A stretch of 24,326 bases of DNA from JANYJJ01 sp038241115 (GTDB lineage: Bacteria; Pseudomonadota; Gammaproteobacteria; Burkholderiales; Burkholderiaceae_C), in the NCBI GenBank assembly GCA_038241115.1, contig JBBRGA010000038.1, positions 1 through 24,326 of the forward strand, written 5' to 3'. The position numbers were made by a program, and so were the translations under genes. Shown in pieces: positions 1 through 6,959 of this stretch (position 1 is the first letter of the stretch; the number at the start of each line of letters is the position of its first letter). The notes under the pieces were generated by a model. That model was not told the origin of the DNA. It did not search any database and saw only the letters and a list, made by a program, of their open reading frames with translations.

Positions 1-462
<462 letters not shown>

Positions 463-528
463 CGTGAAGCAATGCCGAGTCCTTGCGTTTTCAGGCGGCT
501 ACGCCCACGCTCACCCGTCACCCCGCGT

Positions 529-890
529 CGTTCGCCCTCAGGTATCGGAGGGGTTGCGCAGGACTGCGCACATTGCTGTCCTTCGATACCTCAGGACGAA
601 CGGGCCGGCGGGAAGGAAGCGAGGATTCGCGCCGGACCGCAAATCAGCAGGGCCAAGGCAGCAACCCCCACTTCGTTCGCCCTGAGGTGTTGAAGGGGTT
701 GCGTAGAACTGCGCACATCGCTGTCCTTCGATACCTCAGGACGAACGGGCCGGCGGGAAGGAAGCGAGGATTCGCGCCGGACCGCAAATCAGCAGGGCCA
801 AGGCAGCAACCACCACTTCGTTCGCCCTGAGGTATCGAAGGGTCTGCGCAAGCGCCCATCGCTGTCCTTCGACACCTCAGAACGAGCGGG
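529..890. repeat. 145-bp tandem repeat, about 2.5 copies, each with a long hairpin
   Basis: Three units start at 529, 674 and 819, exactly 145 bp apart; the third stops near 890. Each unit opens with a CGTTCGCCCT-type arm and, about 45 bases later, has its inverse (AGGACGAACGGG or a variant), giving hairpins at about 529-604, 674-749 and 819-890. The 69-base linkers 605-673 and 750-818 are nearly identical, so the whole unit, not just the hairpin, was duplicated. The array fills the gap between the rRNA methylase and the convergent AsnC-type gene and could act as a bidirectional terminator. The CGTTCGCCCTGAGG-type arm resembles intergenic palindromes that are common in proteobacterial chromosomes. 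I see no gene in 463-926: open frames here simply repeat the same peptide and have no family resemblance. Confidence 0.9.
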
Positions 891-926
891 AGTGGTGTGC
901 GGATCGGACTCTGCACCGCAACCCAA

Positions 927-1430
927 TCACCCTCCAGGCAGCGCCACCGCCGTTTCAAATTTCGCCCGGTGCACGCTGAAGAAAGCCTTCACGTTGCGCA
1001 CATTGGCGTCGTGTGTGAACAGGCGTTGCACCAGCGCGTGATAAGCCGCCATGTCCGCCACTTGCAGCACCAGCATGAGGTCGGGCCCGGGGCTGACGTG
1101 GTAGCACTGCTGCACCGCACGCTCGGCCACGGCGCGGGCTTCGAAGGCCGACACGTGCTCGGCACCTTGGCGGTCTAAGGTCACTTCCACCAAAGCGGTC
1201 AGTCCGCTGCCCAAATGCTGCGGTGACAAGATGGCCACGCGCTTGCTGATGACGCCAGCATCGGTCAGCGCTTTGACGCGGCGCAGGCAGGTCGCCGGTG
1301 AAGTGTGGGCCGCGTGTGCCAGTGCCTGGTTGGACATGCCTGCGTCTCGTTGCAGCAAGTCCAACAAGCGCAAGTCGGTCGCGTCGAAGAGACGTCGGTC
1401 GAAAGGAGTTGGTTCAATATTTGATTCCAT
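927..1430 (-). CDS. Lrp/AsnC family transcriptional regulator
   Basis: 167 residues, the usual length for the family. Residues ~15-65 form the N-terminal winged helix-turn-helix (DATDLRLLDLLQRDAGMSNQ followed by a recognition helix with TCLRRVKAL). A linker (GVISKRVAIL) leads to a RAM/ligand-binding domain, residues ~75-160, with the alternating beta strands and the HVSPGPDLMLVLQV segment typical of AsnC_trans_reg. These proteins bind DNA as dimers to octamers and respond to amino acids. It is divergent from glmS with 142 bases between the starts, and that spacer is AT-rich with palindromes. Self-regulation is therefore likely and an effect on glmS possible (inference). The start is the ATG at 1430; a ribosome site is weak. 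The effector is unknown. It is a paralogue of, but clearly different from, the regulator at 21469-21939. Confidence 0.93.
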   Translation of the reverse strand: MESNIEPTPFDRRLFDATDLRLLDLLQRDAGMSNQALAHAAHTSPATCLRRVKALTDAGVISKRVAILSPQHLGSGLTALVEVTLDRQGAEHVSAFEARAVAERAVQQCYHVSPGPDLMLVLQVADMAAYHALVQRLFTHDANVRNVKAFFSVHRAKFETAVALPGG

Positions 1431-1572
1431 AAATTAAGTTCTTTTGAAATATTCAACCGTAACTAATTAACTGTTGGTTTAATGTTTCATATTTAATGAA
1501 ATTTTGCAAACTTAAATCAAGTTGGCATCCCTACCATCCAGCTTCCCAATTCAGTGATCCAGGAGCTCAGCC
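1431..1572. promoter_or_regulatory. Divergent AsnC-glmS promoter region with two AT-rich palindromes
   Basis: This 142-bp spacer is far more AT-rich than its surroundings. It contains a perfect palindrome TTGAA-ATA-TTCAA at 1444-1456, just upstream of the AsnC-type start, and a second one, TTTCAT-ATTTA-ATGAAA, at 1485-1501. Both are of a size and composition that Lrp/AsnC dimers bind, and their location fits autorepression (inference). The glmS ribosome-binding site AGGAG is at 1561-1565, seven bases before the ATG. No Firmicute-type glmS ribozyme is apparent. Exact -35/-10 hexamers were not assigned. Confidence 0.55.
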
Positions 1573-3516
1573 ATGTGTGGAATCGTCGCCGCAGTCAGCA
1601 CCCGCAACATCGTGCCGGTTTTGTTGGAAGGCCTGAAGCGACTTGAATACCGGGGCTACGACTCTTGCGGCGTGGCGGTGCACCTGAACGGCGAGCTCGC
1701 GCGAGCCCGCAGCACCTCGCGTGTCAGCGAGCTCGAAGCCAACGTGGCGGCCGACGGCATTCATGGCGGCACCGGCATTGCGCACACCCGCTGGGCGACG
1801 CACGGCGCACCTGCGGTGCACAACGCCCACCCGCACTTCTCGCATGGTCCCAAGAATGATGCGTCACCCGCCAACGACAGCGACAACATCGCCAGCGTCG
1901 GTCGCATTGCGCTGGTTCACAACGGCATCATCGAAAACCACGAAGAGCTGCGTGCCGACTTGCAAGCCAAGGGCTATGTGTTCACCAGCCAAACCGACAC
2001 CGAAGTCATCGCCCACTTGGTCGACCATCTGTACAGCGGCGACCTGCTGGACGCCGTGCAGCGCACGCTGGTGCATCTGCGCGGGGCCTACGCTATCGCC
2101 GTGTTTTGCCGCGACGAGCCGCACCGCGTTGTGGGTGCCCGCGAAGGTTCGCCCTTGGTCATGGGCGTGGGCACCGATCAGCGAGCCGGTGATCACTTCT
2201 TGGCGTCAGACGCCATGGCCTTGGCCGGTGTCACCAACCAAATTGTCTACCTGGAAGAAGGCGACGTGGTGGACATGCAGTTGGGCAAGGTGTGGATCAG
2301 CGCCCTCACAAAAAGCGACGGAAGCAAGGAAACAAGCAAGGAAACAAGCGGCCACAGCAGCGCCCTCAGCTACGTCAGCGTCAAGCGCGAAGTGCGCACC
2401 GTTCACGCCCACAGCGGCGCGGCCGAACTCGGCCCTTACCGTCACTACATGCAGAAAGAAATCTTTGAACAGCCGCGCGCCATTGCCGACACGCTGGACG
2501 CGGTCGAAGCGATTTCGCCCGAGCTGTTTGGCGACGGCGCGTACAGCGTCTTCAAAGAAATTGACTCGGTGTTGATACTGGCCTGTGGCACCAGCTACTA
2601 CAGCGGCTCGGTGGCGAAATATTGGCTGGAAAGCATCGCCAAAATTCCCACCAACGTCGAAATTGCCAGCGAGTACCGCTACCGCGACAGCGTGCCGAAC
2701 CCGCGCACCTTGGTTGTCACCATCACCCAAAGCGGCGAAACCGCCGACACCCTGGCCGCGCTGAAACACGCGCGTTCCTTGGGCATGAAGCACACGCTGA
2801 CCATTTGCAACGTCAGCACCAGCGCCATGGTGCGCGAGTGCGCGCTGGCCTACATCACGCGCGCTGGTGTGGAAATTGGCGTGGCCTCCACCAAGGCGTT
2901 TTCCACCCAATTGGTCGGCCTGTTCTTGCTGACCTTGGCGCTCGCGCAAACGCGCGGCCACCTTACTGATTTGCAAGAGCAGCAGCACCTCAAGGCATTG
3001 CGCCACCTGCCCGTGGCGGTGCAGGCCGTGTTGGCGCTCGAGCCGCAAATCATCGCTTGGTCAGAAGAATTTGCCCGCAAAGAAAATGCGTTGTTCCTGG
3101 GCCGCGGCCTGCACTACCCCATCGCCCTGGAGGGTGCGCTCAAGCTCAAGGAAATCAGCTACATCCACGCCGAGGCCTACCCCGCAGGGGAACTCAAGCA
3201 CGGCCCTTTGGCCTTGGTGACATCGGAAATGCCCGTCGTCACCATCGCGCCCAACGACGCGTTGCTGGAGAAATTGAAGAGCAATTTGCAAGAGGTGCGT
3301 GCCCGAGGCGGCGAGCTGTTCGTGTTTGCCGACGCCGACAGCCGCATCGAGTCCGCCGCCGGCCTGCACGTCATCCGCATGCCGGAACACTACGGCGCGC
3401 TGTCGCCGATATTGCATGTGGTGCCGCTGCAGTTGCTGGCTTATCACACCGCCTGTGCGCGCGGGACGGATGTGGACAAACCGCGAAATTTGGCGAAGAG
3501 CGTGACGGTGGAGTGA
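1573..3516 (+). CDS. glmS: Glutamine--fructose-6-phosphate aminotransferase (isomerizing)
   Basis: Makes glucosamine-6-phosphate from fructose-6-phosphate and glutamine, the first committed step to UDP-GlcNAc for peptidoglycan and LPS. The chain starts MCGIVAAV, so Cys2 is the N-terminal glutaminase nucleophile after Met removal. RGYDSCGVA and THG/HNGIIEN motifs of the class II amidotransferase domain follow (residues ~1-240). Two SIS sugar-isomerase domains occupy ~300-647, with CGTSYYSG, TQSGETADT, ASTKAFSTQ and the invariant tail DKPRNLAKSVTVE carrying the active-site Lys. At 647 residues it is about 35-40 longer than the E. coli enzyme. The extra residues lie in the glutaminase domain (around residues 90-105) and in a Ser/Lys/Glu/Thr-rich linker near 245-270 that contains a 12-bp tandem repeat. 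The start is fixed by AGGAG seven bases upstream. The last 97 bases of this locus recur at 4428-4524. Confidence 0.98.
   Translation: MCGIVAAVSTRNIVPVLLEGLKRLEYRGYDSCGVAVHLNGELARARSTSRVSELEANVAADGIHGGTGIAHTRWATHGAPAVHNAHPHFSHGPKNDASPANDSDNIASVGRIALVHNGIIENHEELRADLQAKGYVFTSQTDTEVIAHLVDHLYSGDLLDAVQRTLVHLRGAYAIAVFCRDEPHRVVGAREGSPLVMGVGTDQRAGDHFLASDAMALAGVTNQIVYLEEGDVVDMQLGKVWISALTKSDGSKETSKETSGHSSALSYVSVKREVRTVHAHSGAAELGPYRHYMQKEIFEQPRAIADTLDAVEAISPELFGDGAYSVFKEIDSVLILACGTSYYSGSVAKYWLESIAKIPTNVEIASEYRYRDSVPNPRTLVVTITQSGETADTLAALKHARSLGMKHTLTICNVSTSAMVRECALAYITRAGVEIGVASTKAFSTQLVGLFLLTLALAQTRGHLTDLQEQQHLKALRHLPVAVQAVLALEPQIIAWSEEFARKENALFLGRGLHYPIALEGALKLKEISYIHAEAYPAGELKHGPLALVTSEMPVVTIAPNDALLEKLKSNLQEVRARGGELFVFADADSRIESAAGLHVIRMPEHYGALSPILHVVPLQLLAYHTACARGTDVDKPRNLAKSVTVE
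2322..2349 (+). repeat. In-frame 12-bp tandem repeat in the glmS interdomain linker
   Basis: The unit AAGCAAGGAAAC occurs at 2322-2333 and 2334-2345 and begins a third time at 2346-2349. It encodes repeated Ser-Lys-Glu-Thr around residues 251-259, between the glutaminase and isomerase halves of GlmS. Twelve bases keep the frame, so copy-number change would lengthen or shorten the linker without breaking the enzyme. Confidence 0.9.
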
Positions 3517-3520
3517 CCCG
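3424..3520 (+). repeat. Direct repeat copy A: 3' end of glmS plus 4 bases
   Basis: The last 93 bases of glmS (including stop) and four bases beyond align without gaps to 4428-4524, with 84 of 97 bases identical by eye. The final 30 bases (3491-3520) are identical to 4495-4524, and the match ends abruptly after TGACCCG. This copy is part of the intact, canonical glmS reading frame. Confidence 0.92.
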
Positions 3521-3599
3521 GTGGAGTGAACCGTGCGCCGAGTCGCATCTCGGTGGCAAAGGGACACCTAAAACGAGCTCGGGAAAATCGACGAGCTGC

Positions 3600-3692
3600 C
3601 GTCAACGCCAGATGCATTTCAGTTGTGGTTTCCGCGCGCAAGCTGGTTGCAGGCGGAGGGTCAGACCGATGCTGCAGGGCAAGGCGTTAGGC
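3600..3692 (-). other. Weak attC-like sequence after the toxin gene
   Basis: Read on the minus strand, GCCTAACGCC begins four bases after the toxin stop, matching the RYYYAAC box that opens an integron attC site. About 80 bases later GGCGTTGACG closes the segment; AACGCC and GGCGTT pair perfectly. The same GTTGACG heptamer recurs at 4413-4419, upstream of the antitoxin, so a cassette of about 813 bp would have matching boundary cores. Against this, GTTGACG does not fit the consensus GTTRRRY, and I could not find convincing inner L-box pairing. Low confidence. Confidence 0.2.
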
Positions 3693-3696
3693 CCGT

Positions 3697-4014
3697 TCAG
3701 TGATAGTCGTCTTCGAGTTGATGACGCACTGCGGAAACCACCACATCGTTCGGGTTGTCAATGTCGAACAATGCGACATAGCCCGAGCGTCCGAAGGGGA
3801 TGATGAGTTCCCGCAGGAATGGGCTTTGACCTGCCTTGCGACAAGTGAAGGGCGAGGTCTTCAGGGTCGCAACACCCGCACGAATGGCGACGATGGCTTG
3901 CTCGGCCAATTCCAGATCGCCCCCGTCTCGCGCCAGCTCACGCTCCAGCACGAAATCAAAAAGTCTTGCGATGTCGGCCTCTGCTTGGCGAGTCAGCCGT
4001 ACCCGAAAGCTCAC
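3697..4014 (-). CDS. ParE/RelE superfamily toxin of a type II toxin-antitoxin system
   Basis: 105 residues, typical for the family. The N-terminus MSFRVRLTRQAEADIARLFDFV has the strand-helix pattern of ParE-like toxins (strand, then A-E-x-D-I helix). The core continues with a long second helix, then the strand around LRELIIPFGRSGYVALFDI, and ends with VVVSAVRHQLEDDYH, the conserved C-terminal strand with Arg-His. RelE-like members cut mRNA on the ribosome and ParE-like members poison gyrase; the sequence alone does not say which applies. The start is a GTG at 4014 that overlaps the antitoxin stop by four bases (GTGA), so translation is probably coupled and the antitoxin is made first. It sits inside the glmS-tail-flanked insert. 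Confidence 0.85.
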   Translation of the reverse strand: MSFRVRLTRQAEADIARLFDFVLERELARDGGDLELAEQAIVAIRAGVATLKTSPFTCRKAGQSPFLRELIIPFGRSGYVALFDIDNPNDVVVSAVRHQLEDDYH

Positions 4015-4292
4015 TTCTGCGCAGCCAAATGGCGCGAGCGTGCGGCATCCAGTTTGCGTTGGAGGCCGTCGACAACGGTGTCGGCATCCACATAGTCGCC
4101 AGTACGGCGAGCTTCCTCGAGCGAGCGAAGTCCTCGGGCGATGAACTCTGCTTGGTTGCGCCTGCGCAGCACCGCAGCCCTGACCGACGCCTCAACGAAC
4201 TCCGAAACTGTTTCGCCGTCGACGAGCAATGACTCGACTTCGACACGTAATTCGGGTTCGACACGAACAGAAGGGATGCTGGCGCTTTTCAT
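4011..4292 (-). CDS. RHH-type antitoxin (ParD/CopG-like) of the toxin-antitoxin pair
   Basis: 93 residues from the ATG at 4292. The N-terminal part (SIPSVRVEPELRVEVESLLVD, then GETVSEFVEASVRAAVLRR) has the strand-helix-helix pattern of ribbon-helix-helix repressors. The C-terminal half is a charged helix (LRSLEEARRTGDYVDADTVVDGLQRKL), the part that in ParD-like proteins wraps the toxin. The frame is open upstream to 4418, but that extension has no family character and covers the operator, so the inner ATG is preferred. The gene comes first in the operon and overlaps the toxin by four bases. It should neutralise the toxin and repress the operon through the palindrome at 4301-4320. Confidence 0.85.
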   Translation of the reverse strand: MKSASIPSVRVEPELRVEVESLLVDGETVSEFVEASVRAAVLRRRNQAEFIARGLRSLEEARRTGDYVDADTVVDGLQRKLDAARSRHLAAQK

Positions 4293-4300
4293 GCCATCAA

Positions 4301-4320
4301 TGTAGCGCATTTGCGCTGCA
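4301..4320 (-). promoter_or_regulatory. Candidate toxin-antitoxin operator palindrome
   Basis: Nine-base arms TGTAGCGCA and TGCGCTGCA flank a TT centre, with one mismatch; the inner AGCGCA/TGCGCT arms are perfect. The site ends eight bases before the antitoxin ATG and overlaps a plausible -10 element (TACATT on the minus strand). Binding of an RHH antitoxin here would shut off the operon. Palindromes of this TGTAGCGCA type are familiar in front of RelB/ParD-like antitoxins (from memory, not searched). Confidence 0.65.
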
Positions 4321-4427
4321 TGCGGACTTTTGTTCGAACTGTGACTTTGGACCTGCAACTGTGCGCGACTCGCAAGCCACCGTCTGCGAATCCCACTGGC
4401 GCCGGTGGAGTGCGTCAACCGGCCTCG

Positions 4428-4520
4428 CCGCTTTCACTGCTGGGGTATCGCACCGCCTGCGCGCGCGGGACCGATGTGGACAAACCGCGCAACCTGGCGA
4501 AGAGCGTGACGGTGGAGTGA
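4428..4520 (+). pseudogene. Diverged duplicate of the glmS 3' end (fragment only)
   Basis: This encodes PLSLLGYRTACARG followed by TDVDKPRNLAKSVTVE and a stop, the C-terminus of GlmS, without the rest of the gene. Compared with the intact copy, ten codons differ. Seven changes are synonymous (Leu, Leu, Cys, Thr, Arg, Asn, Leu codons); the three amino-acid changes all lie at the upstream edge. Random decay after a local duplication would not prefer third positions, so this piece probably came from, or long remained part of, a functional glmS of another lineage. Upstream of 4428 the similarity is lost at once. It carries no start codon of its own and is not expected to be translated into a useful product. 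Confidence 0.85.
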
Positions 4521-4534
4521 CCCGCGTCACCAGC

Positions 4535-4557
4535 CCGCCCCTCGGCCAATGGGGTGG
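4535..4557 (+). terminator. Possible hairpin downstream of the duplicated glmS end
   Basis: Arms CCGCCCC and GGGGTGG pair over seven bases with one G-U, closing a nine-base loop. No T-run follows, so an intrinsic terminator is only suggested. It might be the original glmS terminator displaced by the insert. The rest of 4525-4762 shows no gene. Confidence 0.25.
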
Positions 4558-4762
4558 CAACTGTTCGAAGCTCTGTCGCATCCGCTTAAACCGGCGTGGG
4601 GTGAACTTTGGCAATCCACGAACCTTTATCCGGCCCGCATTTGCGCTGAAAGTTGCAGCCTGTAAGCTCAGGTAACTTAGGGTGACGCTGTAGTCCGCCT
4701 TCAAAACAAAGCACGCGGCCAGACTCACGCTGCAAAAACAACAACACAGCGGCGGGAGGCCG

Positions 4763-5602
4763 ATGAAACACACAGCTTGCACCTCAGGGTGGGCGCACAT
4801 GCGCCCAGCAATGAAGGCCCGGCCGAACGTTGCCCCTGCATCGCTGTCCGGACAGATGTTGCTCGCGCTCTGTGCGCTTTTTACGATGGGGCTGACCTTT
4901 GTCGCACCCGCACAGGCTTCGTCTTGTCTGGTGGACACCGCCGCCGCCGCGCGTCTGGCGGGCAAGGTGGGTGAGCTCAAGCCGATAGACCCGACGAGGG
5001 TGCTCGTGCGCCCTTGCCGCGGGCAGGTCAACGGCGCCGACGCCACGGTGCTGTTCTCTCGCGGTGCGGGCATCACCCGGATGAAGGTGGTGCGACCAGG
5101 CCAGGAGTTGTCGGACGAAGTGCCTCAGCCGCTGGTTGAACTGGCGATGCCGGGCGGCCCGCTGGCCACCATCTTCAATCTGATGAACACGCCTCGGGCG
5201 CAGCGCCCGGGGTCGAAGCGCTTCGACGATGTTGAGGTTCTGATGCTGGGCGGGCAGTTGCTGGCGGGTGCCGAGCTGAAGTTGCCTTTGGCCCGCTTTG
5301 GCTGGGATGCCGCGCAACCAGTGCAACTACAAGGTCCGGATCAGCGCCTGACCAGCCTGCTGTTCGACCGCGGCTTGTTGCTGATCCCGGCGCTTCAACC
5401 CGGCGGTTACCGCCTTGTGCAAGGCAGCCGTTCGGCGCCGCTGGAGGTGCTTGCGGTGCAGGGTTTCGGTGGCCTTGAGGCCGAACTCGCGGAAATCGGC
5501 AAGACATCGACGGACCCCTCCATGCGAGCGCTGCGCGAAATGATGCTGCTTTGGGAGCAAGGACTTTTGCTGAACGCGGTGGCTGCAGATGCGCGCCGCT
5601 GA
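4763..5602 (+). CDS. Exported protein of unknown family, first gene of an envelope operon
   Basis: 279 residues from an ATG preceded by GGGAGG. After a long, basic n-region, residues ~30-52 form a hydrophobic signal core ending AQA, with cleavage likely before Ser-Ser-Cys. The mature part has two cysteines about 29 residues apart near its N-terminus (SSCL... VRPCRG), which could form a disulfide in the periplasm. Next come beta-rich segments (ADATVLFSRGAGITRMKVV; FDDVEVLMLGGQLLAGAELKLPL; GLLLIPALQPGGYRLVQ) and a helical C-terminus (MRALREMMLLWEQGLLLNAV). I do not recognise the family. An alternative start at 4811 would give a more standard signal peptide but lacks a ribosome site. Its last 14 bases overlap the following peptidase gene, so the two are co-transcribed and probably act in the same compartment. 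Confidence 0.82.
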   Translation: MKHTACTSGWAHMRPAMKARPNVAPASLSGQMLLALCALFTMGLTFVAPAQASSCLVDTAAAARLAGKVGELKPIDPTRVLVRPCRGQVNGADATVLFSRGAGITRMKVVRPGQELSDEVPQPLVELAMPGGPLATIFNLMNTPRAQRPGSKRFDDVEVLMLGGQLLAGAELKLPLARFGWDAAQPVQLQGPDQRLTSLLFDRGLLLIPALQPGGYRLVQGSRSAPLEVLAVQGFGGLEAELAEIGKTSTDPSMRALREMMLLWEQGLLLNAVAADARR

Positions 5603-6959
5603 CCGCCGCCTGTGGTCGGACGCGGCCGCTGTTGCAAGCGCAGTCGCAGGCGCAGTCGCCGTGGCAGCGCTGCTGTCCGGCTGTCTGGCCACACCGGCCG
5701 GGCCCGGGAGCCAAGGCTTCGCTCCCGCGGACGCCACCGGGGCAAAGGCGACTGCGCCTGTCACCGCGGCAGCGCCTCAAGCCGCCGCTGGCAGCGAACG
5801 ACTCATGCCGCGCGAGCCCGCGCCTGCGGGTTCCAAGCCAGCCACCGCGGCTCAACTCTTCGACCTGCAGCGCGCCGAACTCGACCTGATGCGTCCTGAT
5901 GGCAGCGCCTGCCGCGCCGTCAGTGACGGCGGCACTGGCAGCAACCTTGCGCTGATGGGCCAGATCAGCCTGACGCTGTTGCTGGGGCGTTTCACAGAAA
6001 GCCAGCAGTTCAACATGGCCAGCCTGCAAACCTCGCTCGACTCGTTGAAGACGCCGCTGCGCCAGCTGTCCAAGCAAGTGGTCTGGTTGCCGCTGGAGGC
6101 CGAAGCGGCGGTGGGGGCGCACTACCTGCGGTTGGGTGAGTTCCCACCGTGGCAAGCGGTCAACCCGGCGCAGCGTCGTTTCGTGGAACAGACGCTGCAA
6201 CCCATGTTCGAGCAGTTGGCGCGCTATGCCCGCGAGGAACTGGCTGCGCCGCAGCCTTTTGCGATGCAGCTGTTTGCCGACGCGCGGCGGGTGTCGCCAG
6301 AGATGATCCCCGGCGGCAGGCTGATGGTGCCCAGCGGCATGATCGCGCTGCTGACAGCGGAGCGCGACCGCAGCAGAGCCGAGCAGCTGCTGGCGTTCCA
6401 ACTGGCGCACGAGTTCTCGCACGCACTGCGCCGCCACACCACCAAAGAGATCCAGACAAAGCTGGTCGACGGGCTGATGGTGGCGCAGGTTTTCAGCAAG
6501 AACTTCAAGGGCACGGGCCAGCAATTCAAGAGCCTGCAGGCCGCCAACATCGGACAAATCTTCAATCTGTCGGCGCAGGGTGTGGGGCAAATACTCGGCG
6601 CGGTGTGCGCCACCGAGCAGCTCTACACCGCCTTCGACCAAACGCAGGAGCTTGAGGCCGACACCTGCGGCGCGTTGTTGCTCGACAAACTCTCGCAGGT
6701 GCGCGGCACCGCGTTTGACCCGGTGGTCGGTTATCTGGGTTACCGCCAACTGATGACCGAGCGCATGGGCAGCTCGGCCGCACCGACCGGCGGCGCCGCG
6801 AATGCGCGTTTTTGCGTTTCGGCGGCACGCCACCCAGACCCCGCCGCGCGCGAGTCGAACCTGCGCCGTTACTGGACCCAGCTGAAGGCGCAGCCCCGCG
6901 CTGATCGGCAAGACGGCGTTCCCTTGGGCAAGGGCCCGCGCGGCGATCGAGCGCCGTGA
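5589..6959 (+). CDS. M48-family-like zinc metallopeptidase, lipoprotein
   Basis: 456 residues. A hydrophobic segment ends in the lipobox LLSGC with Cys32, so the protein should be lipid-anchored in the envelope. An Ala/Pro-rich linker (~35-90) leads to the catalytic region. HEFSH at residues 274-278 is the HExxH zinc site, and QELEAD at ~353-358 supplies the third ligand glutamate in the ExEAD motif of M48 peptidases. A conserved-looking GGRLMVPSGMIALL strand-helix precedes the HExxH by about 20 residues, as in BepA/LoiP-like envelope proteases. These degrade or help fold outer-membrane proteins; the target here is unknown. The start overlaps the previous gene by 14 bases, and the stop overlaps the next start (GTGA at 6956-6959). 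The coding frame is certain; the family call rests on the two motifs and on the lipobox. Confidence 0.87.
   Translation: MRAADRRLWSDAAAVASAVAGAVAVAALLSGCLATPAGPGSQGFAPADATGAKATAPVTAAAPQAAAGSERLMPREPAPAGSKPATAAQLFDLQRAELDLMRPDGSACRAVSDGGTGSNLALMGQISLTLLLGRFTESQQFNMASLQTSLDSLKTPLRQLSKQVVWLPLEAEAAVGAHYLRLGEFPPWQAVNPAQRRFVEQTLQPMFEQLARYAREELAAPQPFAMQLFADARRVSPEMIPGGRLMVPSGMIALLTAERDRSRAEQLLAFQLAHEFSHALRRHTTKEIQTKLVDGLMVAQVFSKNFKGTGQQFKSLQAANIGQIFNLSAQGVGQILGAVCATEQLYTAFDQTQELEADTCGALLLDKLSQVRGTAFDPVVGYLGYRQLMTERMGSSAAPTGGAANARFCVSAARHPDPAARESNLRRYWTQLKAQPRADRQDGVPLGKGPRGDRAP

Larger units (their letters stand above)
3521..4494. other. Putative insert carrying a toxin-antitoxin module between two glmS 3' ends
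   Basis: The segment lies between the two 30-bp perfect direct repeats (3491-3520 and 4495-4524; period 1004 bp). Its only convincing genes are a ParE-like toxin and its antitoxin on the minus strand, with their operator. No integrase, transposase or terminal inverted repeat was found. The arrangement resembles a small element integrated at the 3' end of a conserved gene and carrying its own copy of that end, as is known for several integrative elements. A non-specific duplication with a foreign glmS tail would look the same. Boundaries are given from the repeat edges and could shift within the repeats. Confidence 0.55.

Noticed and set aside
529..890. CRISPR-like array
   Set aside because: The period is 145 bp with conserved linkers rather than short repeats with unique spacers, and no cas gene is present.
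1431..1572. glmS ribozyme or riboswitch leader
   Set aside because: That ribozyme is known from Firmicutes; the leader is short, AT-rich and lacks its conserved core.
4293..4418. N-terminal extension of the antitoxin frame
   Set aside because: It would cover the likely operator and promoter, and the ribbon-helix-helix pattern begins right after the ATG at 4292.
3517..4524. Tn7-like transposon ends at the glmS attachment site
   Set aside because: The position invites it, but no tns genes, no repeated end-binding sites and no 5-bp target duplication were found; a 97-bp duplication is not a Tn7 footprint.
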